The translations under genes and the position numbers were made by a program. From NCBI GenBank assembly GCA_021772165.1, contig JAJFMM010000013.1, forward strand, positions 1-22,399: 22,399 nt of DNA, given 5' to 3'. This DNA comes from Chlamydiota bacterium (GTDB taxonomy: Bacteria; Chlamydiota; Chlamydiia; Chlamydiales; SM23-39). Below the pieces are notes generated by a model, which saw only the letters and a program-made list of their open reading frames with translations, searched no databases and had not been told where the DNA came from. This document shows, one piece after another, positions 7,897 to 15,228 of the stretch (positions are counted from its first letter, which is position 1; each line of letters starts with the position of its first letter).

Positions 7897-8343
7897 ATGA
7901 TTACACACTCTTTTTCAGAAGCAGCTCACAACAGCGTTTTACAATCGCTGGAAGACATTCAAAAAGGCGATTATCTACAATCGTGGATACGCAGCCCTCT
8001 ATCTCGCGTCTATTTTCTTGCTGATGCAGTCTCTAACGCAGTTCTGATCCCTCTCACTTGCATCAAACTCGCGTTTGGAGCCCTCCAAGCGTTCTACACA
8101 TGGGGACATCAAAGCGAGAACTTCTGGCAAAGCACAAAAGAGCTGGACTATCGATTTTCGAGGCTCTGCTTATCAAGCTTAGGAGCGATAATCTCCCCAG
8201 CTACCGCCTATCATTTTAGAGATTTGCAAATATTAACAATCGCGGCTTATTTTGCGCTGAATGTGGTACCCCACAAAATCAATATTAAATTACCTGCACC
8301 ACCATTTTCAGCAAATTGGAGTTTCTCTACACGCCTTACTTAA
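7897..8343 (+). CDS. Small hypothetical membrane protein
   Basis: The 148-residue protein is not assigned. It has a polar N-terminal helix (to about residue 30), a hydrophobic stretch around 36-68 (VYFLADAVSNAVLIPLTCIK and following), a second around 88-104 and a third around 112-124, then a polar Pro-containing tail. Such layout resembles small hydrophobic proteins seen in environmental chlamydiae, though I cannot name a family. No good ribosome-binding site precedes the ATG. Its closeness to the 62-residue gene upstream, with no terminator between, suggests co-transcription. It could be an inclusion-membrane protein; that is inference only. Confidence 0.55.
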   Translation: MITHSFSEAAHNSVLQSLEDIQKGDYLQSWIRSPLSRVYFLADAVSNAVLIPLTCIKLAFGALQAFYTWGHQSENFWQSTKELDYRFSRLCLSSLGAIISPATAYHFRDLQILTIAAYFALNVVPHKINIKLPAPPFSANWSFSTRLT

Positions 8344-8347
8344 ATAG

Positions 8348-8376
8348 TAGACAACTCCCTACCACATTGATATAGA
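8348..8376 (+). promoter_or_regulatory. Promoter of the cold-shock gene
   Basis: TAGACA (8348-8353) and TATAGA (8371-8376) are separated by exactly 17 bases. Transcription would begin near 8383, leaving only a short leader. The long structured 5' leader typical of E. coli cspA is therefore absent if this promoter is used. Confidence 0.5.
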
Positions 8377-8399
8377 TCGAGGAAAAAGAGGTGTTATCT

Positions 8400-8600
8400 A
8401 TGGCAAGAGGAACAGTGCGCTGGTTTAAGGAAGATCAGGGATTTGGCTTCATCATTCCCGATGATGGCGGAAAAGATATCTATGTCCAGAGCACGAACAT
8501 TGAAACGCCGGACAAGAGTGTCTCTGACAATCAGCGAGTCGAATATGAAGCTACCCTCGGCAGAAAGGGGCCAGAAGCCACGCACGTCCGCCCTGTTTAG
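8400..8600 (+). CDS. Cold-shock domain protein (CspA family)
   Basis: The 66-residue protein is a single cold-shock domain that binds single-stranded RNA or DNA. GTVRWFKEDQGFGFIIPDDGG contains the RNP1-type GFGFI, and GRKGPEATHVRPV matches the usual end. The RNP2 region reads DIYVQSTNI where VFVHFSAI is typical, so the conserved His and following Phe are Gln and Ser. The start at 8400 is chosen because AAGAGG lies eight bases upstream; the in-frame GTG at 8391 overlaps that site. It converges on the DUF155 gene with five bases between stops. Confidence 0.9.
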   Translation: MARGTVRWFKEDQGFGFIIPDDGGKDIYVQSTNIETPDKSVSDNQRVEYEATLGRKGPEATHVRPV

Positions 8601-8605
8601 ATAAA

Positions 8606-9391
8606 TCAGATTAGATCTCTAGAGACCGCCAGAATGATCTCAATCAGAATCAAGATGATGATCGTCCATTCCAGGCGCGATGAGTGTCTGTGGTTGAGCT
8701 CATTGCCCATGATCTCATAGAGTTCATGCAGCAAATTCAAGCGTCGATTGAGCAGTTCTGCCCGCTTGTTGACATCGAGATAGTGGACCACCCGTCGATA
8801 AAAAGGCTCGAGCTCTGCATGATCCCAGAAAAATTCCGGCGTATCGAGAATATCAGAGTGCAAGTTGATGTAATTACGCTCGAGATAAAGATAGCCGATC
8901 TTTTTCGAAGTCTGCTTTCTCGATAGAGAGATCGTTCCTTTCTCAGCGAGATTTTTTGGAATCTGTTTAGAATTCTCAATCGTGCGATCGATGGCGATTT
9001 CAAAAACAGTCAATTTAACCGACTGCACCAGAGCATAGGAGATGGACAACTTAACAAGATGGTCCTTCTTATGTAACAGAATCCGATCTTCTTTAAGCCC
9101 CATCCGGCTACCGTAAGTAAATGCTAATTCGTCTAATTCATATTTCTCAAGAGAGTCTTTTTCAAACAACTTTACCGAAGAGAGGATCTTTAGCTCTTCT
9201 TCTTTCGTAAAGCCCCAGAAGACAACTGTTCCATAAGAAAAGTAGAAGATATCTCGTTTTATGCCCTTCTCATCTTTCGGTTGGATATGCACGATATCGC
9301 GAAAGAGCAGCACGGCGCCTGAGGTCTGAAGAAACTGAAAAAGTTGCGTGATCTCATAGGTCGCGCAGGTACAATAGGTGGAACAGCGCAT
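8606..9391 (-). CDS. RMD1/YagE family protein (DUF155)
   Basis: The 261-residue protein matches the DUF155 family, which includes yeast Rmd1/Rmd8 and human mitochondrial RMND1. MRCSTYCTCATYEI resembles the family's CTAYCTA-type beginning, which favours the ATG at 9391 over the upstream GTG at 9406. The core shows GTVVFWGFTKEEELKIL and, near the end, HSDILDTPEFFWDH, HYLDVNKRAELLNRRLNLLH and the conserved ELNHRHSSRLEW. A single membrane helix (TIIILILIEIILAV) closes the protein. The bacterial members have no proven activity; the eukaryotic ones are membrane proteins linked to mitochondrial translation. The SRPBCC gene upstream ends 24 bases before this start, so an operon is likely. Confidence 0.85.
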   Translation of the reverse strand: MRCSTYCTCATYEITQLFQFLQTSGAVLLFRDIVHIQPKDEKGIKRDIFYFSYGTVVFWGFTKEEELKILSSVKLFEKDSLEKYELDELAFTYGSRMGLKEDRILLHKKDHLVKLSISYALVQSVKLTVFEIAIDRTIENSKQIPKNLAEKGTISLSRKQTSKKIGYLYLERNYINLHSDILDTPEFFWDHAELEPFYRRVVHYLDVNKRAELLNRRLNLLHELYEIMGNELNHRHSSRLEWTIIILILIEIILAVSRDLI

Positions 9392-9415
9392 AGAACAGAT
9401 TAACACTCAAAATGG

Positions 9416-9802
9416 TTATAGATTATCCAGCTCCCGAGACAAAGACTTAAGAACTAAAGCGAGATTGTTTCGAATCTTTCCCGACAAGAGAAAGCGCATG
9501 GGCCAGGCAAAAGGACCTCGGATCTGCACGCTATAGGAAATTGAAGATCCCTTCGGCTCAACCGGAGCGACTGCATGCGTAAAAACAAGACGCACAAAAA
9601 GGCTTTTCCAGAGAATAGTAAAGTGCTGTCCTTTACTCACATCTAGGATGCGGTAAGAAAAACTACCTCGCCGATTTCCCTTCAAAGATCCTTTTTGCCC
9701 AGGAACGAATGTCTCGTCCATCTTATGGGTTTTTTGCCACAGTTTCCAAACGGCCTGCGGAGAGGCCCTTGTTTCGATCGTCGACTCAATCATAACTCTC
9801 AT
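9416..9802 (-). CDS. SRPBCC (START-like) family protein
   Basis: The 128-residue protein (125 from Met4) looks like a polyketide cyclase/dehydrase-like START domain. The beginning MIESTIETRASPQAVWKLWQ is the usual first strand plus helix, followed by paired strands (GSFSYRILDVSKGQHFTILW, SISYSVQIRGPF) and a long C-terminal helix. These folds bind hydrophobic ligands; no ligand can be named. No strong ribosome-binding site is visible for either Met. It is the first of two minus-strand genes with DUF155 and divergent from the MsrB homologue, 33 bases away. Confidence 0.7.
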   Translation of the reverse strand: MRVMIESTIETRASPQAVWKLWQKTHKMDETFVPGQKGSLKGNRRGSFSYRILDVSKGQHFTILWKSLFVRLVFTHAVAPVEPKGSSISYSVQIRGPFAWPMRFLLSGKIRNNLALVLKSLSRELDNL

Positions 9803-9835
9803 GTATAACCAAAATAGGAGATATAGGAAAAGAAA

Positions 9836-10282
9836 ATGATCTACTGGCCGCTAAAAGCTCTCCTGATAGCCACGCTTCTCTGGAATGGCAAGAAAATGGT
9901 TCGCACGGATGAGGAGTGGCGCTCCCTTTTGGGGCGCGAGCGCTATTGCGTCATGCGAAAAAAAGCAACAGAGCAGATCTTTTCCGGCAACTATCTTCGC
10001 ACTGAAACCGAAGGCACCTACCACTGCGCCGCCTGTAGACTCGCTCTCTTCGCATCTTCCGCTAAGTATGATGCCGGAAATGGCTGGCCCAGCTTTTCCG
10101 AGCCGCTCATCCAAAAGCATGTCTGGATCAAAAAGGATCAGAGCTTGCCATTCTTGCGCTATGAAGTACTCTGCCGCGGCTGCGACAGTCACCTGGGACA
10201 TGTGTTTCGAAACGTAGATGACCGCTCTCTTCGCTATACAATCAATTCGATTGCACTCGATCTTCAAGCAGGTTCTGAATAA
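9836..10282 (+). CDS. MsrB-type methionine sulfoxide reductase, catalytic Cys replaced
   Basis: The MsrB fold is clear: RERYCVMRKKATEQIFSG, EGTYHCAACRLALF, KYDAGNGWPSF, LCRGCDSHLGHVF and LRYTINSIALDL. C64, C67, C113 and C116 form the structural zinc site and W84 belongs to the substrate pocket. MsrB enzymes reduce methionine-R-sulfoxide in proteins with a Cys or selenocysteine in the RYCxNS motif near the end. Here residue 135 is Thr (ACA at 10238-10240), so the normal chemistry should be lost. The loop before it (RNVDDRS) is shorter than usual. AGGAAAAG before the ATG supports the first start, which adds a hydrophobic N-terminus of about 17 residues (signal or anchor). A cytosolic start at Met21 is the alternative. 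Its end overlaps the convergent BPL_N gene by 41 bases. Confidence 0.85.
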   Translation: MIYWPLKALLIATLLWNGKKMVRTDEEWRSLLGRERYCVMRKKATEQIFSGNYLRTETEGTYHCAACRLALFASSAKYDAGNGWPSFSEPLIQKHVWIKKDQSLPFLRYEVLCRGCDSHLGHVFRNVDDRSLRYTINSIALDLQAGSE

Positions 10283-10961
10283 GAGATTTGATTAGCCGAT
10301 GCCGCCCGCTCTCATGCTGATGCAGCACTTGAGCAATCGCTTTGTCTTCGACAGCTTCGGGAGCGTATTCAAAATGCACGCCGCTTAAAAGAGCCACCCC
10401 CCGCCCTACTTGGCAAAGAACGATTGCAGCTCCTCCCGTATCGGCATAGCGCGCCAACACTTCCACAGAAGAGAACTCCTCGGCTCGGCAAAAAACGCCT
10501 CCTCCCTGATAGAAGCAGTGCATCTTCTCATCACCGATCGATAGGCCAATCGCTTTAGAACCGATCCCACTCTTGTATTGAAACGGAGGAAAAGCCGGCC
10601 CTTGCACCGTGCCGGGAAAGAACGCGAGTTCTCTCTCCCCAAGCACCTCCAACTCGCCTCCCTTATCAAACTCAACAAAAGAGCCCGCGTAATAGGCGCC
10701 GGCACAGATCCCGAGATAGGCGCCGCCCTCATGAATAAAAGAAGAAATTTGACAATTCCCCTCGCCGGCTAGATCGCGGCAAAAGGGAAGATCTGCGCCG
10801 CCAGGCACAGCAAAAAGTGACGCATCTTTTTTCCAAAGACCGCGGCGCACATCTTTTGCCTCGATCCACTCAACAGAAGCTACAGATTCGAACATCCGAG
10901 TTGCTTGCAAAAGAGAAACACGGCCTATGCCGTCACCAGAATAAATAAATATTTTTTTCAT
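10242..10961 (-). CDS. Stand-alone biotin-protein-ligase N-terminal domain (BPL_N)
   Basis: The 239-residue protein matches the BPL_N family, a class I glutamine-amidotransferase-like fold found at the front of fungal biotin protein ligase and as single proteins in bacteria. FIYSGDGIG opens the fold. VPGGADLPF, then GGAYLGICAGAYYAG with the nucleophile-elbow Cys86, and GTVQGPAFPPF are characteristic. GVHFEYAPEA near residue 216 would supply the His/Glu part of the triad. The ligase domain is absent, so biotinylation cannot be inferred. The substrate is unknown. The ATG lies close to AT-rich DNA that also serves the divergent desaturase. Confidence 0.8.
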   Translation of the reverse strand: MKKIFIYSGDGIGRVSLLQATRMFESVASVEWIEAKDVRRGLWKKDASLFAVPGGADLPFCRDLAGEGNCQISSFIHEGGAYLGICAGAYYAGSFVEFDKGGELEVLGERELAFFPGTVQGPAFPPFQYKSGIGSKAIGLSIGDEKMHCFYQGGGVFCRAEEFSSVEVLARYADTGGAAIVLCQVGRGVALLSGVHFEYAPEAVEDKAIAQVLHQHESGRHRLIKSLIQNLLEDRVQSN

Positions 10962-11060
10962 AGCTCGTTACTATTAACAATAATGTTGTTGATTTCCACT
11001 AAATTAGGCAGTATCTATTTTAAAATCAATACTAACTTAAACTTAGGCCGGCATTTCCTC

Positions 11061-11089
11061 TTGTATGCATTGTTCAATTGCTATAGACT
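11061..11089 (+). promoter_or_regulatory. Promoter of first desaturase (duplicated element)
   Basis: TTGTAT (11061-11066), a 17-base spacer and TAGACT (11084-11089) precede the start by about 30 bases. The same hexamers with the same spacing precede the second desaturase, and the surrounding sequence from TTTCC to GTTAAAC-like DNA is also shared. Conservation between the copies supports the call more than the match to consensus does. Confidence 0.5.
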
Positions 11090-11117
11090 TGGAATTTAAA
11101 CTAAAGGAGTTTCTACG

Positions 11118-12227
11118 GTGACAAGTTGGCCAACACTTCTCTTTATAGTAGGTTACCACCTACTTCTGTTCATCACAGTACCACTTTATTTGATGGACAA
11201 AACCCCAGCCCTGGGACTTCTGGTGCTTAGCGGCGTCCTCGTATTCATTACAGGACTCGGCATTACAGCAGGCTACCATCGCCTGATGTCTCACAAAGCT
11301 TATAAAACCAATCGCGCTGTTGAAGCCGTTCTCCTCTTTTTTGCCAGCATGGCAATAGAAGGAAGCGCCCTTCGCTGGTGCCACGATCATCGACTCCATC
11401 ACGCTCATGTCGATACCGATCGCGATCCCTATTCGATCAACAAAGGTTTCTGGTATGCGCATATCCTCTGGATGTTCAGCAAATCGAGGGCGATCGATCT
11501 AACGCTCGTCTCCGACCTCAATCGCAGCCCTCTGGTTCGTTTCCAGCATCGCTATTACCTCTTCTGCTTCCTTGGAACAAATCTTTTGACCTACGGCATT
11601 GTAGGCTGGATCTTTAATGACTGGTATGGCGCCTTCGTATGGGCTACTTTAGCTAGAGTCTTCTCTCTCCACCACCTCACATGGTTCATCAACTCGCTGG
11701 CACACACCTGGGGCTCGCAGTCCTATAGCCGAGAGCATTCCGCGGTCGATAGCTATATCCTCTGCTTGCTGACCTTTGGAGAGGGCTACCACAACTATCA
11801 CCACACATTCCCAACGGACTTCCGCAACGGCATCCGCTGGTACCATTTCGATCCAACCAAATGGCTCATCTGGACGCTTGCTAAATTTAAACTTGCATGG
11901 GGCTTGAAAAGAGTGGACGACGTCCGAATTACTCGTCAGCTTATGCAGGACCACTGCAAAGTACTTCTTGAAAAGCTTCAGCGATCCTACCATGGACAGA
12001 AGGATCAGCTCGAAGGAAAGGTCAAAGAGATTCATGAATCGGTCGTGCTTCGACTGACCAGCCTCCAAGATCTGATCACCGAGTCCAAAAAAACGGCTCG
12101 CGAAGACATGCGCAACTTAGCCGAAGAGATGAAAGAGGCTAAAAAAGCGCTGAAAGAAGAGTGGCGGAAATGGAAAGTCATCGTTCGTCAGATTGAGAAA
12201 GAAAAAGAGCACGCGACAGTAGCTTAG
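11118..12227 (+). CDS. Membrane fatty acid desaturase with coiled-coil tail (copy 1)
   Basis: The 369-residue protein belongs to the stearoyl/acyl-CoA delta-9-type desaturases, di-iron enzymes that put a double bond into acyl chains. The three histidine boxes are HRLMSH (54-59), HRLHH (91-95) and HNYHH (225-229), with NSLAHTWG between the second and third. Hydrophobic helices lie at about 5-24, 31-51, 70-84 and 150-190. Residues about 270-369 are a highly charged helix with heptad spacing, beyond the end of typical bacterial desaturases. The start is GTG, supported by AAGGAG eight bases upstream. It is the first of a tandem pair. It would adjust membrane fluidity or process host-derived fatty acids; the exact position of desaturation is unknown. 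Confidence 0.92.
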   Translation: MTSWPTLLFIVGYHLLLFITVPLYLMDKTPALGLLVLSGVLVFITGLGITAGYHRLMSHKAYKTNRAVEAVLLFFASMAIEGSALRWCHDHRLHHAHVDTDRDPYSINKGFWYAHILWMFSKSRAIDLTLVSDLNRSPLVRFQHRYYLFCFLGTNLLTYGIVGWIFNDWYGAFVWATLARVFSLHHLTWFINSLAHTWGSQSYSREHSAVDSYILCLLTFGEGYHNYHHTFPTDFRNGIRWYHFDPTKWLIWTLAKFKLAWGLKRVDDVRITRQLMQDHCKVLLEKLQRSYHGQKDQLEGKVKEIHESVVLRLTSLQDLITESKKTAREDMRNLAEEMKEAKKALKEEWRKWKVIVRQIEKEKEHATVA

Positions 12228-12234
12228 GGAAAAA

Positions 12235-12286
12235 CTGGAGAACTCGCTTTTGCGAATCTTTTCATTTGCAAAAGCGAGTTCTCCAG
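12235..12286. terminator. Long perfect inverted repeat after first desaturase
   Basis: CTGGAGAACTCGCTTTTGC (12235-12253) pairs perfectly with 12268-12286 over 19 bp, extendable by three pairs into the loop. It begins eight bases after the stop codon. The following ACCCTTTTC is a weak T-tract, so it may end transcription or protect the 3' end while allowing some readthrough. The second desaturase has its own promoter downstream. Confidence 0.7.
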
Positions 12287-12337
12287 ACCCTTTTCAAGAG
12301 CGATATTGCATCTCTAAATTTGTCTTGCAATTTCCCT

Positions 12338-12366
12338 TTGTATCCATTCTCCAATTGCTCTAGACT
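12338..12366 (+). promoter_or_regulatory. Promoter of second desaturase (duplicated element)
   Basis: TTGTAT (12338-12343), 17 bases, then TAGACT (12361-12366), identical in hexamers and spacing to the element before the first desaturase. About 50 bases around it are recognisably the same, so the duplication included the regulatory region. Confidence 0.5.
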
Positions 12367-12402
12367 TGGCAGTTAAACTGCAGTTTTTATCAAAGGAGTT
12401 TT

Positions 12403-13515
12403 ATGGGATTCAATTGGCCCATCTTTCTATTTTTTTCAGGTTATCACCTGCTTCTGTTCATCACAGCACCACTCTATTTAATGGATAAAACCCCAGCGCT
12501 AGGTCTTCTAGTGTTCAGCAGCGCCCTCATGTTCATCACAGGACTCGGCGTTACGGCGGGTTACCATCGGTTAATGTCCCACAAAGCCTACAAAACAAAT
12601 CGCCCCGTCGAAGCCGTCCTCCTCTTTTTTGCCACTATGTCAATACAGGGAAGCGCTCTTCGCTGGTGCAACGACCATCGGCTCCATCACGTCTACGTCG
12701 ATACCGACCGCGACCCCTATTCGATCAAAAAGGGTTTCTGGTATGCGCATATCGTCTGGATGTTCTACAAATCGCCTAAAATCGATGAGAAACTCGTATC
12801 CGATCTGATGCGCAGCCCTCTGCTCCGCTTCCAAGATCGCCACTACCTTCTCTGCGCCACTGCAACAAATTTACTGGCTTTCGCTTTTGCCGGATGGTTA
12901 TTCAGCGACTGGAAAGGGGCTTTCATTTGGGCTTTCCTAGCCAGAGTATTCACCCTCCACCATCTAACAGGGTTCATCAACTCGCTCGCCCACACATGGG
13001 GCTCTCAGTCCTTTAGCCGTGAACATTCCGCGGTCGATAGCTATATCCTCTGCCTACTGACCTTTGGAGAGGGCTACCATAACTATCACCATACGTTTCC
13101 AAGCGACTTCCGCAACGGCATTCGCTGGTACCATTTCGACCCGACCAAATGGCTCATCTGGACGCTTGCTAAATTTAAACTTGCATGGGGCTTAAAACGA
13201 GTCGACGATCTCCGCATCACTCGCCAGCTCATGCAGGACCATTGCAAAGTACTTCTTGAAAAGCTTCAGCGCTCCTACCATGGACAGAAGGATCAGCTCG
13301 AAGGAAAGGTCAAAGAAATTCATGAATCGGTCGTGCTTCGACTGACCAGCCTCCAAGACCTGATCACCGAGTCTAAAAAAACAGCCCGCGCCGACATGCA
13401 CAACCTAGCCAAAGAGATGAGAGAGGCTAAAAAAGCGCTAAAAGAAGATTGGCGGAAATGGAAAGCTATCGTTCGCCAGATCGAAAAAGAGAAAGGGCAA
13501 GCTACCGCCTCTTAA
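12403..13515 (+). CDS. Membrane fatty acid desaturase with coiled-coil tail (copy 2)
   Basis: The 370-residue paralogue of the upstream gene keeps all three histidine boxes (HRLMSH at 55-60, HRLHH at 92-96, HNYHH near 226) and the same charged coiled-coil tail. An AAAGGAG a few bases before the ATG is a strong ribosome-binding site. The two proteins differ mainly between about residues 120 and 195 (roughly 25 of 75 positions), the segment that leads to the membrane region, and they are almost identical in the tail. The divergent central part suggests different substrate length or partner. Both appear intact, so both are probably used. Confidence 0.92.
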   Translation: MGFNWPIFLFFSGYHLLLFITAPLYLMDKTPALGLLVFSSALMFITGLGVTAGYHRLMSHKAYKTNRPVEAVLLFFATMSIQGSALRWCNDHRLHHVYVDTDRDPYSIKKGFWYAHIVWMFYKSPKIDEKLVSDLMRSPLLRFQDRHYLLCATATNLLAFAFAGWLFSDWKGAFIWAFLARVFTLHHLTGFINSLAHTWGSQSFSREHSAVDSYILCLLTFGEGYHNYHHTFPSDFRNGIRWYHFDPTKWLIWTLAKFKLAWGLKRVDDLRITRQLMQDHCKVLLEKLQRSYHGQKDQLEGKVKEIHESVVLRLTSLQDLITESKKTARADMHNLAKEMREAKKALKEDWRKWKAIVRQIEKEKGQATAS

Positions 13516-13532
13516 TTTCTTTAATTTTTTTT

Positions 13533-13565
13533 GGTGCCTGCTCCCCCGCAGGCACCTATTTTTAT
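13533..13565. terminator. Rho-independent terminator after second desaturase
   Basis: GGTGCCTGC and GCAGGCACC form a 9-bp stem around TCCCCC, followed by TATTTTTAT on the plus strand. AATTTTTTTT precedes it, so it would also work on the opposite strand. It ends the desaturase transcript 18 bases after the stop codon. Confidence 0.9.
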
Positions 13566-13583
13566 GTATAAAATTTCTTCTTC

Positions 13584-13613
13584 TTGGCAATTATGGTGTA
13601 AATCCGCTATAAC
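13584..13613 (+). promoter_or_regulatory. Promoter of the NTT transporter
   Basis: TTGGCA (13584-13589) and TATAAC (13608-13613) are 18 bases apart, directly after the desaturase terminator. Initiation near 13620 leaves a leader of about 20 bases before the ATG at 13640. Confidence 0.65.
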
Positions 13614-13639
13614 CTTTGAGGTTTTGAATTTAGACTTTA

Positions 13640-15145
13640 ATGACAAATGTAATTCCAGCACCCTTTGGTAAGTGGCGACAGCGTTTTTGGCCGATACACG
13701 CTTTCGAGCTAAAAAAAATCTTACCACTACTATTCATGAAATTTTTCATCTCCTTCACCTATGGCATTCTCACTGCCATGAAGGATGCTTTTGTCGTTAC
13801 GGCAAAAGGGGGCGGCGCTGAGGTCATTCCTGTTCTCAAAGGCTGGATCGTCCTACCGTGTGCTCTTGTAGCCACTCTGCTCTACACGAAACTCACTAAT
13901 ATTTTTAAAAGAACGACCCTCTTCTACGGAATCATCATCTTTTTTGTTTCTTTCGTCTGCCTCTACGGGTTCGTCCTCTATCCGAATTTAGACGCCCTCA
14001 CCCCTCACAGCTCAGCCGACTGGCTTCAAAGCTTCCTCGGGGAGCAGAACTCCCACTGGGTCGCGATCTACCGCAACTGGATGCAATCGATCTTCTTCGT
14101 CGTCGCAGAGCTCTGGGGAGGCGTAGTGATCTTCTTACTCTTCTGGGGATTCGTGAACCACATCTCCAACTTTGGAGAAGCGAAGCGCTACTATAATCTT
14201 TTTATTGCAGGCGGCGATATGGCCCAGATCTTTACGGGACCTCTCGTCTGCTACTTTACCCGCAGATTCCTCGGCGACCAGTTCCCTGTCGCCCTCAAGT
14301 TCCTCAGCTGCCACGTTCTGGTCTTCGGGATTGCGATCATGGCTCTTTACTGGTGGCTGAATCGCTATATCCTCACCGATAAGCGCTTCTACAACCCCGA
14401 GAGACACGGAGTCCCTCTCAATGCAAAGACAAAACTCTCTTTGAGGGAGAGCTTGAAATTCATCGTCAACTCGAAGTACCTGCGCTGTATCGCTGTTATG
14501 GTCATCGCCTATGGCCTCACGATCAACCTGGTCGAGGTCACCTGGAAAGCCAACCTCAAAATCGCCTACCCGGATACCGGCTCCTACCAAGGTTTCATGG
14601 CCTCTGTCAGCTCCTCTGTCGGCATGTGTTCGTTTTTCATCACGACACTCTTCAGCGGTATGATCATAAGGATGCTGGGCTGGCACTTCTGCGCCCAGAT
14701 CACCCCGATCATCGTCGGTTTCGGCGCCCTGATCTTCCTCTTTCTCTTCCAGAACCAGGAATGGCTCGCGCCCTATACGAGCGCGCTAGGACTCTCTCCA
14801 CTGATGCTCATCGTCCTTTTTGGAGCCTTTCAGAACATCTCGAGCAAGATCTGCAAATACGCGTTTTTCGACTCAACAAAAGAGATGTCCTACATTCCGC
14901 TGGATCAAGAATCTAAGGTGAAAGGAAAAGCGGCTATCGACGTCGTAGGAGCTCGCCTTGGAAAATCAGGCGCAGCATGGATTCAGATCGCCCTGATCCA
15001 GCTAGCAGGCACAGGATCCGTGCTATCCATCACACACTTCCTGCTTCCGCTGATTGCCTGCACAGTCGTTTTCTGGATACTCTCCGTCCGCTCACTGAAC
15101 AAACAGTTCACTGGCGCTCAAGTTCCTGCGAACCTATCCCACTAA
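13640..15145 (+). CDS. NTT-family nucleotide transporter (ATP/ADP translocase family)
   Basis: The 501-residue inner-membrane protein has about 11-12 hydrophobic helices and the signatures of plastid and bacterial NTT carriers: FWPIHAFELKKILPLLFMKF, AMKDAFVVTAKGGGAEVIP (lysine 48 region), VVAELWGGVVIFLLFW (Glu157), NLVEVTWKANLK (Glu299), and DQESKVKGKAAIDVVGARLGKSG in the last third. Carriers of this family exchange host ATP for ADP or import other nucleotides with protons; chlamydiae have several paralogues with different substrates. The deviations from the classical ATP/ADP exchanger (for example AKGGGAEVIPVLKGW) suggest a nucleotide importer of another type, but the substrate cannot be set from sequence. 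The start lacks a good ribosome-binding site; the promoter upstream fits. Confidence 0.92.
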   Translation: MTNVIPAPFGKWRQRFWPIHAFELKKILPLLFMKFFISFTYGILTAMKDAFVVTAKGGGAEVIPVLKGWIVLPCALVATLLYTKLTNIFKRTTLFYGIIIFFVSFVCLYGFVLYPNLDALTPHSSADWLQSFLGEQNSHWVAIYRNWMQSIFFVVAELWGGVVIFLLFWGFVNHISNFGEAKRYYNLFIAGGDMAQIFTGPLVCYFTRRFLGDQFPVALKFLSCHVLVFGIAIMALYWWLNRYILTDKRFYNPERHGVPLNAKTKLSLRESLKFIVNSKYLRCIAVMVIAYGLTINLVEVTWKANLKIAYPDTGSYQGFMASVSSSVGMCSFFITTLFSGMIIRMLGWHFCAQITPIIVGFGALIFLFLFQNQEWLAPYTSALGLSPLMLIVLFGAFQNISSKICKYAFFDSTKEMSYIPLDQESKVKGKAAIDVVGARLGKSGAAWIQIALIQLAGTGSVLSITHFLLPLIACTVVFWILSVRSLNKQFTGAQVPANLSH

Positions 15146-15228
15146 TCAGGGTTCGTCGATCCTGTAGCTGCGTATGCAGCCATCCTGTTCTAGTCTTTTT
15201 TGAAACATCTGCGTGGGGCAGAATCCTG

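Noticed and set aside
14135..14686. Long minus-strand frame inside the NTT gene
   Set aside because: A shadow of the GC-biased third positions of the transporter gene; composition is unlike a real protein and there is no ribosome-binding site.
15146..15228. Possible terminator between the NTT and YheT genes
   Set aside because: Only a 5-bp stem (GCTGC/GCAGC) was found, with the T-run about 16 bases away, which is not convincing.
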